Position numbers and translations under genes: made by a program. Under the pieces are notes generated by a model. That model ran no database searches, was not told the origin of the DNA, and was given only the letters and a program-made list of their open reading frames with translations. Below, in pieces: positions 32,315-38,945 of a DNA stretch of 40,721 nt. The stretch comes from Candidatus Methanomethylicaceae archaeon (lineage in GTDB: Archaea > Thermoproteota > Methanomethylicia > Methanomethylicales > Methanomethylicaceae), in the NCBI GenBank assembly GCA_015660995.1, contig JACTUC010000026.1, positions 1 through 40,721 of the forward strand. Direction: 5' to 3'. The stretch's first letter is position 1; every line of letters begins with the position of its first letter.

Positions 32315-32974
32315 TTAGTGTCGATCTAAATGCGCTTTTTTTAGATTTTCTACTTTCGCTACTGCCTCGAGGATGAGCTTTCTGAAGGGCTCAAGACCTA
32401 CCTCTATTATTTCCAGAACCGGAAGCCCAGTCTTAGAGCTGAACTCCTCAATTTCTTTCTTTAGTTCTTCCATATTACTGAGGGAATCGAAAATTAATAT
32501 CCCCTTCAGTTTCTTGAACTGCCTCTTTGTCTCCTCTTCGCTGAGGTCAAAGATCCCCCTGAACCTTCTGTTTTGCCTCAGCCTTGATGGCATCCAACCC
32601 GGCGAAAGGTAGAAGTAGACATGGTCCGGGTCGATCTTCAGAAGCAAGCTGTGGCCACCCAGAAGGCAATCGATGCAGTTGGCGGCTTCGATCTTGATTA
32701 CATTAGGGTACCTCCCCACAATCTCCTTCATTTTAGGGTGGCAGTAATCGCCGTAAATCACTACAACCCCTCGTGAGCCTCCCCGTGATTGTTCCTCGAT
32801 CGCCTTGGTAAGCCCTTCCTCAAGCTCGCCAAAGTCAGCGTGGAGCCCTGCATCTAGAAAGAGTGGCTCGACATCCAAAGAGCCACTCCCAATAATATGC
32901 TCAACCTCCTCTCTTAGGATGCCACAGCAGATGAGGCAGGGCTTTGAAGTCATCAGAATGGAGACCCCTTTCAT
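32315..32974 (-). CDS. DUF1638 protein
   Basis: The 219-residue product has the family landmarks CGILREEVEHI (Cys in the first strand), VVVIYGDYCHPKMKEIV and CIDCLLGG, then YFYLSPGWM. The conserved cysteines and Gly-rich turns suggest a metal or corrinoid-related role. The family is frequent in methanogens and acetogens near methyltransferase genes, but its reaction is unknown. ATG 32974 is used; ATG 32953 seven codons later also fits the family start. It is convergent with the ECF gene. Confidence 0.88.
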   Translation of the reverse strand: MKGVSILMTSKPCLICCGILREEVEHIIGSGSLDVEPLFLDAGLHADFGELEEGLTKAIEEQSRGGSRGVVVIYGDYCHPKMKEIVGRYPNVIKIEAANCIDCLLGGHSLLLKIDPDHVYFYLSPGWMPSRLRQNRRFRGIFDLSEEETKRQFKKLKGILIFDSLSNMEELKKEIEEFSSKTGLPVLEIIEVGLEPFRKLILEAVAKVENLKKAHLDRH

Positions 32975-33087
32975 GATATGCCGAATCCGATTAAAAAATC
33001 ATATGCCAACAATCGGAGTGAAAACCTTCTATGCGACCTTATCTTTAAATTATGACTTTATCAAATACTGTAAATCAAGCGATAGTT

Positions 33088-33297
33088 ATGGACCAAAAAA
33101 CAAGGGAGATCTCCGCAATTGCCGCGTCAGTAGCCGCGCACTGTCAACCTTGCCTGAAGTTTCACTATGGGAAGGCGAAAGAGCTGGGGATACCTCAGGA
33201 AGACATAGTCCAGATAATCGAGCTGGCTTTGAAAATCAGTGATAAGGGCGATGAGTATATGTCCAAATTTGCTGATGAAGTCTTGCTGGAAAAATGA
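33088..33297 (+). CDS. carboxymuconolactone decarboxylase-like (AhpD-type) small protein, intact copy
   Basis: The 69-residue product has the redox motif C19-x2-C22-x3-H26 (CQPCLKFH) within AAHCQPCLKFHYGKAKELGI and a second helix VQIIELALKI. It is a single AhpD-like unit, probably a hexamer of helical subunits that carries out thiol-based peroxidase or redox work. A TATA-like CTTTAAATTATG at 33039-33050 places the transcript start after ATG 33052, so I use ATG 33088. A near-identical copy with a TAG lies at 21839-22048. The duplicate includes the promoter. Confidence 0.88.
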   Translation: MDQKTREISAIAASVAAHCQPCLKFHYGKAKELGIPQEDIVQIIELALKISDKGDEYMSKFADEVLLEK

Positions 33298-33452
33298 ACC
33301 AACGACTCGCGGAAATAACACAAGCTGCCCTTTTTCTCCCAAGAAAAACTTTTTGTGTCATAGAGTCTATCCAACGGATTTCCAAGATGATTGTCAATGA
33401 GATACTATGCGAATTGGGTGTAATTATTTTGTAAATGGCCTTTCCAGAATTG

Positions 33453-34160
33453 TCACTCGATCAGGATGAGAGTGTACTGCTTGGGTACTTCTCCGTCAAG
33501 GGGGAACTTGACCAGTCCCAGTTTGAGCTTCTCCAAGGTCTTGTCGAGGCGGATGCCAACCCCCATCATGCAGGGTCTCCTCACGGCGGGATGGTGGCAT
33601 CCCTCCTTGCTGTCCTTGGCGCAGTTCACGAAGGAGTAGTCCTCGTTCGCGCACCAGGCACACATGCCAGGGAACGTGGCTAGGGCGATGTTGTATCCGA
33701 GCTTCCACGCTAGCTTCTCCAGCTCTAGGCTTCCCGGCTGGATCCTCTCCTTTCTCTCCCTCAGCACCATGGCCTGAACCTTTTTGAAAGCCTTCTTCGC
33801 CTCGGGGTCGGAGGGGGGTCGCGACCCGTACTCCACAAAATTCTCACTGATCTCCTTAGCGATGATGTTATCGGATTTCCAGTCCACTAGGAGCGCCCAG
33901 CGGTATTCCCTCAGCATCTCCCTGAACTCATCGACGGTCGGGACGTAGGGCGGGCATACCCTGCTACCCCAGCCGTTGCAGCCGAAGATGCACTTCAGGA
34001 CGGTCCTGTCCTCAACGACGATGTCCTTGGCGGGGACGATAATGGCGCTCGTGGCTCCCAGCTTCTTCGCCTTCGCCTCCAGCAGCCTCCGGTGGGAATC
34101 GGGTATCATATTAGAGAGACCATTAGTATTTGCGGTCCTGTAACTAAAATTCCTTGCCAT
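33453..34160 (-). CDS. DUF2284 Cys-rich metal-binding protein
   Basis: The 235-residue product has many conserved cysteines: LKCIFGCNGWGSRVCPPYVP, then GMCAWCANED, NCAKDSKEGCHHP and RRPCMM. The set C-x3-C-x6-CPP-Y and the late C-x2-C and C-x7-C groups are the DUF2284 hallmark and probably bind one or two Fe-S clusters. The role is unknown. It is typical of methanogens and other anaerobes. ATG 34160 follows GAGG, with seven bases between. The region is G+C-richer than its neighbours. Confidence 0.9.
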   Translation of the reverse strand: MARNFSYRTANTNGLSNMIPDSHRRLLEAKAKKLGATSAIIVPAKDIVVEDRTVLKCIFGCNGWGSRVCPPYVPTVDEFREMLREYRWALLVDWKSDNIIAKEISENFVEYGSRPPSDPEAKKAFKKVQAMVLRERKERIQPGSLELEKLAWKLGYNIALATFPGMCAWCANEDYSFVNCAKDSKEGCHHPAVRRPCMMGVGIRLDKTLEKLKLGLVKFPLDGEVPKQYTLILIE

Positions 34161-34281
34161 TGTTGCCTCATGGCAAGTTCATCGCCCGAAGGACTTGCTC
34201 TCTGTCAAGCTGACCGCTTTATCCCTAGCGAGCATCCTCTCCATATTCTTCAGAAATAAATATCGCATCATGGCGATTAAT

Positions 34282-34416
34282 ACTTTTATGTTGTAGATGT
34301 CTGAAAAACGATGGCTATTTGGCAGATACTTGATGGTGGACCGGGTGGGATTTGCACCCGCGAATGAGTGGAGGTAATGGTTCGGGCAGAAAATCTCCAC
34401 CTTTCTCCTTTTTTTC
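34282..34416 (+). repeat. tRNA-3'-like dispersed repeat, copy 10, with promoter-like 5' module
   Basis: The 5' module ATACTTTTATGTTGTAGATG (34282-34301) plus TCTGAAAAA leads to ATGGCTATTTGG, TTGAT (34330-34334) and GGTGGACCGGGTGGGATTTG, with perfect GGGTG/CACCC pairing. The second stem GTGGAG/CTCCAC encloses GTAATGGTTCGGGCAGAAAAT, then CTTTCTCC and seven T. It lies between the divergent DUF2284 and lipocalin genes. The rest of that 380-base spacer holds only the lipocalin promoter. Confidence 0.85.
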
Positions 34417-34543
34417 TATTGTTTTTATTGGCGAAGATTGCCTGTTTCATTGATGATTTCATTCGTTACGGTTTCCCTTACGAAGTAAGAAGTGTGGCAA
34501 ACAAACGAGATAGTTATAAATTGAGGCCTTGTTTAGGGACTTT

Positions 34544-35020
34544 GTGACTTACTTGTCGAAAGAGGAAAATAACATACTTGAAGTCGTGCCACATGTCGAA
34601 CTAGAAAAATATCTAGGCAAATGGTACGAGATTGCACACCTTCCCGCCAAATTTCAAGAAGGTTGTAATGATACGACGGCAACTTACACTTTATCTAAAA
34701 ATGGTAGCATATCTGTACTCAACGAATGCACAAAAAACGGCAAGGCAAAACAGGCAAAGGGCAAGGCAAAAGTGGTTGACAAGAACTCCAACGCGAAACT
34801 AAAAGTAACATTCTTCTGGCCGTTCTACGGTGATTATTGGATAATAAACCTGGGTAAGGATTATGATTATACCGTTGTGGGCACACCAAACCGAAAATAT
34901 CTTTGGATATTGAGTAGAACCCTGCAAATGGACGATAAGCTATTTTCCCAGCTAATAGAATTTGTTAAGGCAAGAGGTTTTGATGTGAGCAAGCTCATTA
35001 AAACCAGCCATAAATTATAG
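34544..35020 (+). CDS. lipocalin (Blc-like), no signal peptide
   Basis: The 158-residue product has the lipocalin start motif LGKWYEIAHLPAKFQEGCND, then TTATYTL, and the second conserved stretch DYTVVGTPNRKYLWILSR of outer-membrane-type (Blc/apolipoprotein D) lipocalins. The lipoprotein signal and lipobox of bacterial Blc are absent, so it is cytoplasmic here. A TATA box TTATAAA at 34514-34520 excludes the TTG at 34529. GTG 34544 gives a leaderless transcript; TTG 34553 is possible. Lipocalins are rare in archaea, and the A+T-rich codons suggest transfer from bacteria. It binds a hydrophobic ligand. Confidence 0.88.
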   Translation: MTYLSKEENNILEVVPHVELEKYLGKWYEIAHLPAKFQEGCNDTTATYTLSKNGSISVLNECTKNGKAKQAKGKAKVVDKNSNAKLKVTFFWPFYGDYWIINLGKDYDYTVVGTPNRKYLWILSRTLQMDDKLFSQLIEFVKARGFDVSKLIKTSHKL

Positions 35021-35129
35021 ATAGATAAATTCAAAAACTTGGCCTTGAAAGGTCACCTGCAACTCTCCCTTTTTCTATTCTTTGTTCTACTTACAAAGCG
35101 CTGCTATGCCTCGCTAATTATTCCGGTAA

Positions 35130-35153
35130 ATCTTTTTATGTTATAGAAGTCGA
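35130..35153 (+). repeat. orphan promoter-like 5' module
   Basis: AATCTTTTTATGTTATAGAA followed by GTCG is a near copy of the 5' module of copy 10, with no core following. It lies in the 222-base spacer before the small gene at 35243 and might serve as its promoter, about 90 bases ahead. Confidence 0.4.
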
Positions 35154-35242
35154 GTTTAACTGGTCAGCTCCACACGTTTATCATAAATAATTTCAATCAA
35201 CCTTTAGAAAAGGAATTTGTATAACATTGTGATATTATTCAT

Positions 35243-35416
35243 ATGGTGAATCGAATGCCAAAGAAGAAAATGCCATACACCCATGCAGATGTAGTTAAAA
35301 AGGAGCTCGCAGGCACACTAAAGGAGGGCAAAAAACCGGAGAAATTTGAGACCCAAACCCATGCCGATCAGATCGCACGCGAAATGGGTGCCAAAGAGGA
35401 AAAGAAAAAAAAGTGA
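35243..35416 (+). CDS. 57-residue Lys-rich protein
   Basis: The frame reads MVNRMPKKKMPYTHADVVKK, then ELAGTLKEGKKPEKFETQTH and ADQIAREMGAKEEKKKK. The ATG at 35255 (MPKKKMPYTHADV) may be the real start. The periodicity and the alternating charged/helix pattern look real, and both ends are Lys-rich. There is no family I can name; it resembles small DNA-associated or ribosome-associated archaeal proteins only in composition. Confidence 0.55.
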   Translation: MVNRMPKKKMPYTHADVVKKELAGTLKEGKKPEKFETQTHADQIAREMGAKEEKKKK

Positions 35417-35526
35417 GATGAACGATACCCGGGCTCAGGCTCCACAATACTTTTTTTTAATTTGGCTATACTGGCCAGTATTTTCCCGTTTGATAAAATA
35501 GATAGCTAGCTAACATTAATCTCACA

Positions 35527-35556
35527 ATAAATCCTTTTATGTTGTAGATGTCTGAA
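35527..35556 (+). repeat. orphan promoter-like 5' module
   Basis: AATCCTTTTATGTTGTAGAT then GTCTGAAAAA is almost identical to the 5' module of copy 10 (34282-34310). No tRNA-like core follows. The rest of 35417-35648 holds nothing recognisable. Confidence 0.5.
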
Positions 35557-35648
35557 AAAATAAATCGAGTATACCCGAGGAAGGGCTGAAGGTATTGCAC
35601 CTAATTAAGGGCAAGTACCTTAATAAAATGAACAGGACGCCATTGCGC

Positions 35649-35882
35649 TTAGTCTCCCATTACAATCATAGTCATGGTTGATCTTACTTTATCGAGCCCC
35701 CGGATCTTTTTTGTTATCGTCTCTCGAAGCTTATCAAGCGTGTCTGATTCTAACATGACGACTATGTCATAGACTCCATAGACCACGTAAGAAGCTTTGA
35801 CTTCGGGGATCTTCTTTATGTTCTCCAGAACTTCCTTCTCCACACCGGTCTCCACATTTAACAACACAAAAGCTAGAGGCAT
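35649..35882 (-). CDS. stand-alone Lrp/AsnC ligand-binding (RAM) domain protein
   Basis: The 77-residue product is a single beta-alpha-beta RAM/SAM domain without a DNA-binding part: AFVLLNVETGVEKEVLENIKKI, SYVVYGVYDIVVMLES and LDKVRSTMTMIVM. The Gly-x-Tyr-Asp loop is the usual amino-acid-binding corner. Such small archaeal modulators bind amino acids and can pair with full Lrp proteins. GGTGAT lies four bases before the ATG. It stands alone, divergent from tbp. Confidence 0.92.
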   Translation of the reverse strand: MPLAFVLLNVETGVEKEVLENIKKIPEVKASYVVYGVYDIVVMLESDTLDKLRETITKKIRGLDKVRSTMTMIVMGD

Positions 35883-36056
35883 AGTATCACCGTACGCGAT
35901 TTTGTATTACTTCTTTCAAGTAATATTACAATAATGCATAGATATTTAAATATAATTGAGATATTTTCATATCTTCTTACTTTATATATTAAACGTTTTC
36001 AATTCAGGCAATTATGCCGGATAGTCTGTATTTTAGATTATTTAGATTGTTCTTGA

Positions 36057-36238
36057 GGGCAAAGACATGGCCAAAGACCTTTGTCGTGTAGTTGACTACC
36101 ATTGAAAATGGCTATTTTCGTGTATTTTTGATGGTGGACCGGGTGGGATTTGCGCCCGCGAATGAGTGGAGGTAGTGGTTCGGGCAGAAAATCTCCACCT
36201 TTCTCCTTTTTTTAAGAGTTAAAATTTAACCCCCCACA
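36057..36238 (+). repeat. tRNA-3'-like dispersed repeat, copy 11, full unit with tail
   Basis: Same order as copy 9: GGGCAAAGACATGGCC, CCTTTGTCG, then palindrome GTAGTTGACTAC (36089-36100; both flanking bases changed together relative to copy 9), hairpin GAAAAT-GGCT-ATTTTC (36104-36119), TTGAT (36128-36132), acceptor and T-arm-like part, stem GTGGAG/CTCCAC and seven T. The tail GAGTTAAAATTTAACCCC and CCACACAC ends it. It lies in the 477-base divergent spacer before tbp; 35930-36010 there is very A+T-rich (ATATTTAAATATAATTGAG). Confidence 0.85.
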
Positions 36239-36298
36239 CACTTGATTAATACAAAGACAAATTTCCTGCTGGATTTTTGGTGTTTTTATGGTGAAAGA

Positions 36299-36351
36299 AC
36301 CTTTATAAAGCCCTTTGAAGCTTTTTTAAGCTTAAGTTGATTTTTGGAGCG
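36299..36351 (+). promoter_or_regulatory. tbp promoter and ribosome site
   Basis: A TATA box ACCTTTATAAAGCC at 36299-36312 and GGAGCG at 36346-36351, eight bases before TTG 36360. Between them AAGCTT-TTTT-AAGCTT (36319-36334) forms an inverted repeat at the expected transcript start, perhaps for self-control by TBP or a repressor. Confidence 0.55.
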
Positions 36352-36359
36352 AGAAATTA

Positions 36360-36905
36360 TTGCCTTCCCATAAGATTGAAAATGTGGTCGCTTCAGTCAC
36401 TATGAACCAGAGAATAGATCTGAACACAATATCCGGGAATGTTCCTGGGGTGGAGTACAACCCCGAACAGTTCCCTGGCTTGGTTTACAGGATCTCAAAG
36501 CCCCGCACTGCAACCCTGATCTTCTCATCGGGCAAGATGGTATGCACGGGCGCGAAGTCTGAGAAGGAGGTTCACAACGCTGTCAAGAAGATAATCAAGA
36601 ACCTCAAGGACAGGAATATCGTGATCATTGGGGCTCCCGAGATTACGATACAGAACATTGTGGCTTCTGCCAACCTCAATGCGGAGGTGAACCTTGAGAA
36701 GGCTGCGTTCCTCCTCGAGAATGTCATGTATGAGCCGGAGCAATTCCCTGGGCTCATATACAGGATGGCCGACCCCAAGGTGGTGCTGCTGATCTTCTCA
36801 TCGGGCAAGATGGTATGCACGGGCGCAAAGCATGAGGACGAGGTAAAAATAGCAGTTGAAAAAATATATCAGAAGCTGAAGGATCTGGGCGTCCTCTACG
36901 AGTAA
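36360..36905 (+). CDS. tbp: TATA-box-binding protein
   Basis: The 181-residue product has two TBP repeats, each with a PEQFPGL-x-YR turn and an [13 protein letters not shown] segment: [16 protein letters not shown] to NLKDR and [16 protein letters not shown] to KLKDLG. They form the saddle that binds TATA DNA and recruits TFB for archaeal RNA polymerase. There is no acidic C-terminal tail. The start is TTG with GGAG before it. It proves the archaeal origin of the window. Confidence 0.98.
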   Translation: MPSHKIENVVASVTMNQRIDLNTISGNVPGVEYNPEQFPGLVYRISKPRTATLIFSSGKMVCTGAKSEKEVHNAVKKIIKNLKDRNIVIIGAPEITIQNIVASANLNAEVNLEKAAFLLENVMYEPEQFPGLIYRMADPKVVLLIFSSGKMVCTGAKHEDEVKIAVEKIYQKLKDLGVLYE

Positions 36906-36970
36906 CATTTATCGTATAGTTGACTGCCAAATTATTTTTCCCCCAAACCCAAACCCAATGTTAAAATTCA
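36906..36970 (+). repeat. orphan 5' block and CCCAAACCCA tail after tbp
   Basis: ATTTATCGTATAGTTGACTG (36907-36926) repeats part of the 5' block of copies 9 and 11. CCCCCAAACCCAAACCCAAT (36941-36960) is an extended form of the tail motif. No core lies between them; the A-rich sequence downstream leads into the propeller gene's 3' end. Confidence 0.45.
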
Positions 36971-36992
36971 ATCCAAAAAAAAAGAAAATAGC

Positions 36993-38612
36993 TTATTTTG
37001 CTGGTTCTTTTCTGCGCCTCCTTGAGGCTGCTATGAGTAGAGCTATCACTAGGATAATCACTATGATTATAATGATGTACCAAAGGTATTGCAGATAGTC
37101 TATGCCTACAATAGTGGTAGTCTGCCCGACATTGACCGTGTATGTTGGGGACTGCGCTGGGTTGAGTTGACTGTTGCCCACAAATGACGCCTGGAATACA
37201 TAGGTGCCTGGTCCTTGGACTGAATACTGGTAGGAATAGGCATTATTCGAAAGGGTCGGGTTGGCGATCTGCTGGCTGGCAGAACCATTGATCGATACAG
37301 TTAGGGCAACATTGCCTGATGTAGCTGGGGAGATTGTGCCTGAGAGAGTTAACTGCTGCCCTGTGGTCGCGCTTGAAGCCGAGACCGTCAGTGTTAGGGT
37401 TGGTGTCGTTGTAGTTGTGCCTCCACTACCGAAGGCGTATAGCTTACCGTCTTCGGCGTTGGCGTAGAGAATGCCATTCGCGATGGCTGGAGAGGCTACA
37501 AGGGAATAGCCAGTTGCATATTTCCATACAAGTGCACCAGTCTGGGCATTCAGACAATAGATGTTTTTGTCATTGGAGCCGAAGTAGACGTAGTCGTTGG
37601 CGGAGACTACGCCTGTAAATACATAGGCGTTGGCAGTATATTTCCACACAAATGCACCAGTCTGGGCGTTGAGGCAGTAGAAGTTGTCGTTTTCTGAACC
37701 AAAGTAGACGTTGCCGTTAGCGATAGCCGGGCAGGAGAATATCACTGCGTCGCCCGTATAGTTGAATACGCCGGTCGTATAGTTCCATACTGGAGCGCCG
37801 GTGGAAGCATTGCAGCAGTGAAGGGTGCCATCAAATACGCCAGAGTAGTAGACATAGCCGTTGGCGACAGCAGGGGTAAAGCTATCTGTATTGCCATTAC
37901 CTGGGATGTTCCATACCTCGGCACCGGTGGAGGCGTTGAGGCAGTAGAAGTTTTCGGCTTCGTCGCCAAAGTAGACGTAGCCGTTGGCGAGTGCGGGTGT
38001 TCCCACCCAATTGTCCTGACCGACAACTGTGAAGGACCACACATAGGCGCCCGTCATGGCGTTGAGGCAAGTGAGGTTATTGTACTGGTTACCGATAGAA
38101 TCTGTGTAAAGGCTGCCATAGTAGACGTAGCCGTTGGCGACGGTGGGGTCAGAGTCAAATGACCCGAAAGTGGTGTAGGTGGAGTTCCATACTTTGGCAC
38201 CTGTCTGGGCATTGAGGCAGTAGAGGTTGCCGTCCTCAGAGCCGAAATACACGTAGCCATTTGCTACAGAAGGAGAGGATTGGGCTAAACTACTCATTGA
38301 GAAGTTCCATACTTTGGCACCTGTCTGGGCATTCACGCAGTAGAAGTTATAATCCATTGCGCCGAAGTAGACGTTCCCGTTTGCAACAGCGGGCGCGGAG
38401 TACTCAATGTAACCGTAATGGACTGTTGCGTAACTCCACAGGAGTGCGTTTGTGGTGGGTCCGTTAGATGTCGTATAACCCGTATGGCCTAAATCGTTGT
38501 GGTACATGGGCCAGTCATCAGAAGGCGACAGGGCACTCACCATCGGCACGAATGCCAAAAATATTGATACAAACAGAACGCTTAAAATTCCAATTGCAAA
38601 TATTTTATTCAA
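36993..38612 (-). CDS. secreted PQQ-like beta-propeller protein with C-terminal anchor
   Basis: The 539-residue product has a signal peptide (about 1-28, ending SVLFVSIFLAFVPMVSA). Next come about eight propeller repeats of the form PAVANGxVYFGSxDxNxYCLNAQTGAxVW (about 30-395), an Ig-like domain (about 405-495), and a membrane helix with a basic tail (about 508-539, RRRRKEPAK). It is probably cell-surface bound. The propeller lacks visible PQQ or metal ligands, and each blade holds a Cys in FYCLNA. The DNA has matching direct repeats from 37500 to 38400. The role may be adhesion or substrate binding. Confidence 0.92.
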   Translation of the reverse strand: MNKIFAIGILSVLFVSIFLAFVPMVSALSPSDDWPMYHNDLGHTGYTTSNGPTTNALLWSYATVHYGYIEYSAPAVANGNVYFGAMDYNFYCVNAQTGAKVWNFSMSSLAQSSPSVANGYVYFGSEDGNLYCLNAQTGAKVWNSTYTTFGSFDSDPTVANGYVYYGSLYTDSIGNQYNNLTCLNAMTGAYVWSFTVVGQDNWVGTPALANGYVYFGDEAENFYCLNASTGAEVWNIPGNGNTDSFTPAVANGYVYYSGVFDGTLHCCNASTGAPVWNYTTGVFNYTGDAVIFSCPAIANGNVYFGSENDNFYCLNAQTGAFVWKYTANAYVFTGVVSANDYVYFGSNDKNIYCLNAQTGALVWKYATGYSLVASPAIANGILYANAEDGKLYAFGSGGTTTTTPTLTLTVSASSATTGQQLTLSGTISPATSGNVALTVSINGSASQQIANPTLSNNAYSYQYSVQGPGTYVFQASFVGNSQLNPAQSPTYTVNVGQTTTIVGIDYLQYLWYIIIIIVIILVIALLIAASRRRRKEPAK

Positions 38613-38787
38613 GATTATCCCCTCTGAACTAATAATTTTAGGATGTGGGCTACATATAACATTAATTATGTGTCAAACTCATCTTTTTCAATCCTAGGAT
38701 TTGTACGAACCTGGAGCTCAGCGATCCCGTAAGGGTTGTGTCGAGTCGTTTCGTGTATGTTTGGGTTGGGGATAGAATGAAATCCTT

Positions 38788-38916
38788 ATGCGTTGCAAAT
38801 GTCCAAAAAATCCATCAGCTTTGCATATTTTTGATGGTGGACCGGGTGGGATTTGCACCCGCACATGCGTGGAGGTAATGGTTCGGGCAGAAAATCTCCA
38901 CGCTTTTCTTTTTTTA
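38788..38916 (+). repeat. tRNA-3'-like dispersed repeat, copy 12
   Basis: A diverged 5' module (AATCCTTATGCGTTGCAAATG at 38787, shortened here) leads to TTGAT (38831-38835) and GGTGGACCGGGTGGGATTTG with GGGTG/CACCC pairing. The second stem is longer, GCGTGGAG with CTCCACGC: where other copies have an A-C mismatch, this copy has a C-G pair, so the helix is extended. It ends in seven T. It lies between two minus-strand genes. Confidence 0.85.
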
Positions 38917-38945
38917 GAAATTAATCAAGTTCTAGCTTGCGAAAC

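Noticed and set aside
36938-36958. CCCAAACCCAAACCCA as telomere-like or G-quadruplex DNA
   Set aside because: Only three G-runs of the needed length lie on the complement, and the motif otherwise occurs singly as part of the repeat tail.
1323-38916. Repeat copies as true tRNA genes
   Set aside because: Only the T arm and acceptor end (reverse complement) match. No anticodon stem and loop or D arm can be folded, and the 5' partner of the acceptor stem is incomplete.
1323-38916. Repeat copies as a CRISPR array
   Set aside because: Spacing is irregular, from under 1 kb to over 8 kb, with genes in between; no cas genes are present.
1323-38916. Repeat copies as attachment-site remnants of integrated elements
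   Set aside because: tRNA 3' ends do serve as att sites, but 12 copies share a non-tRNA second half and upstream modules, and no integrase gene is seen in the window.
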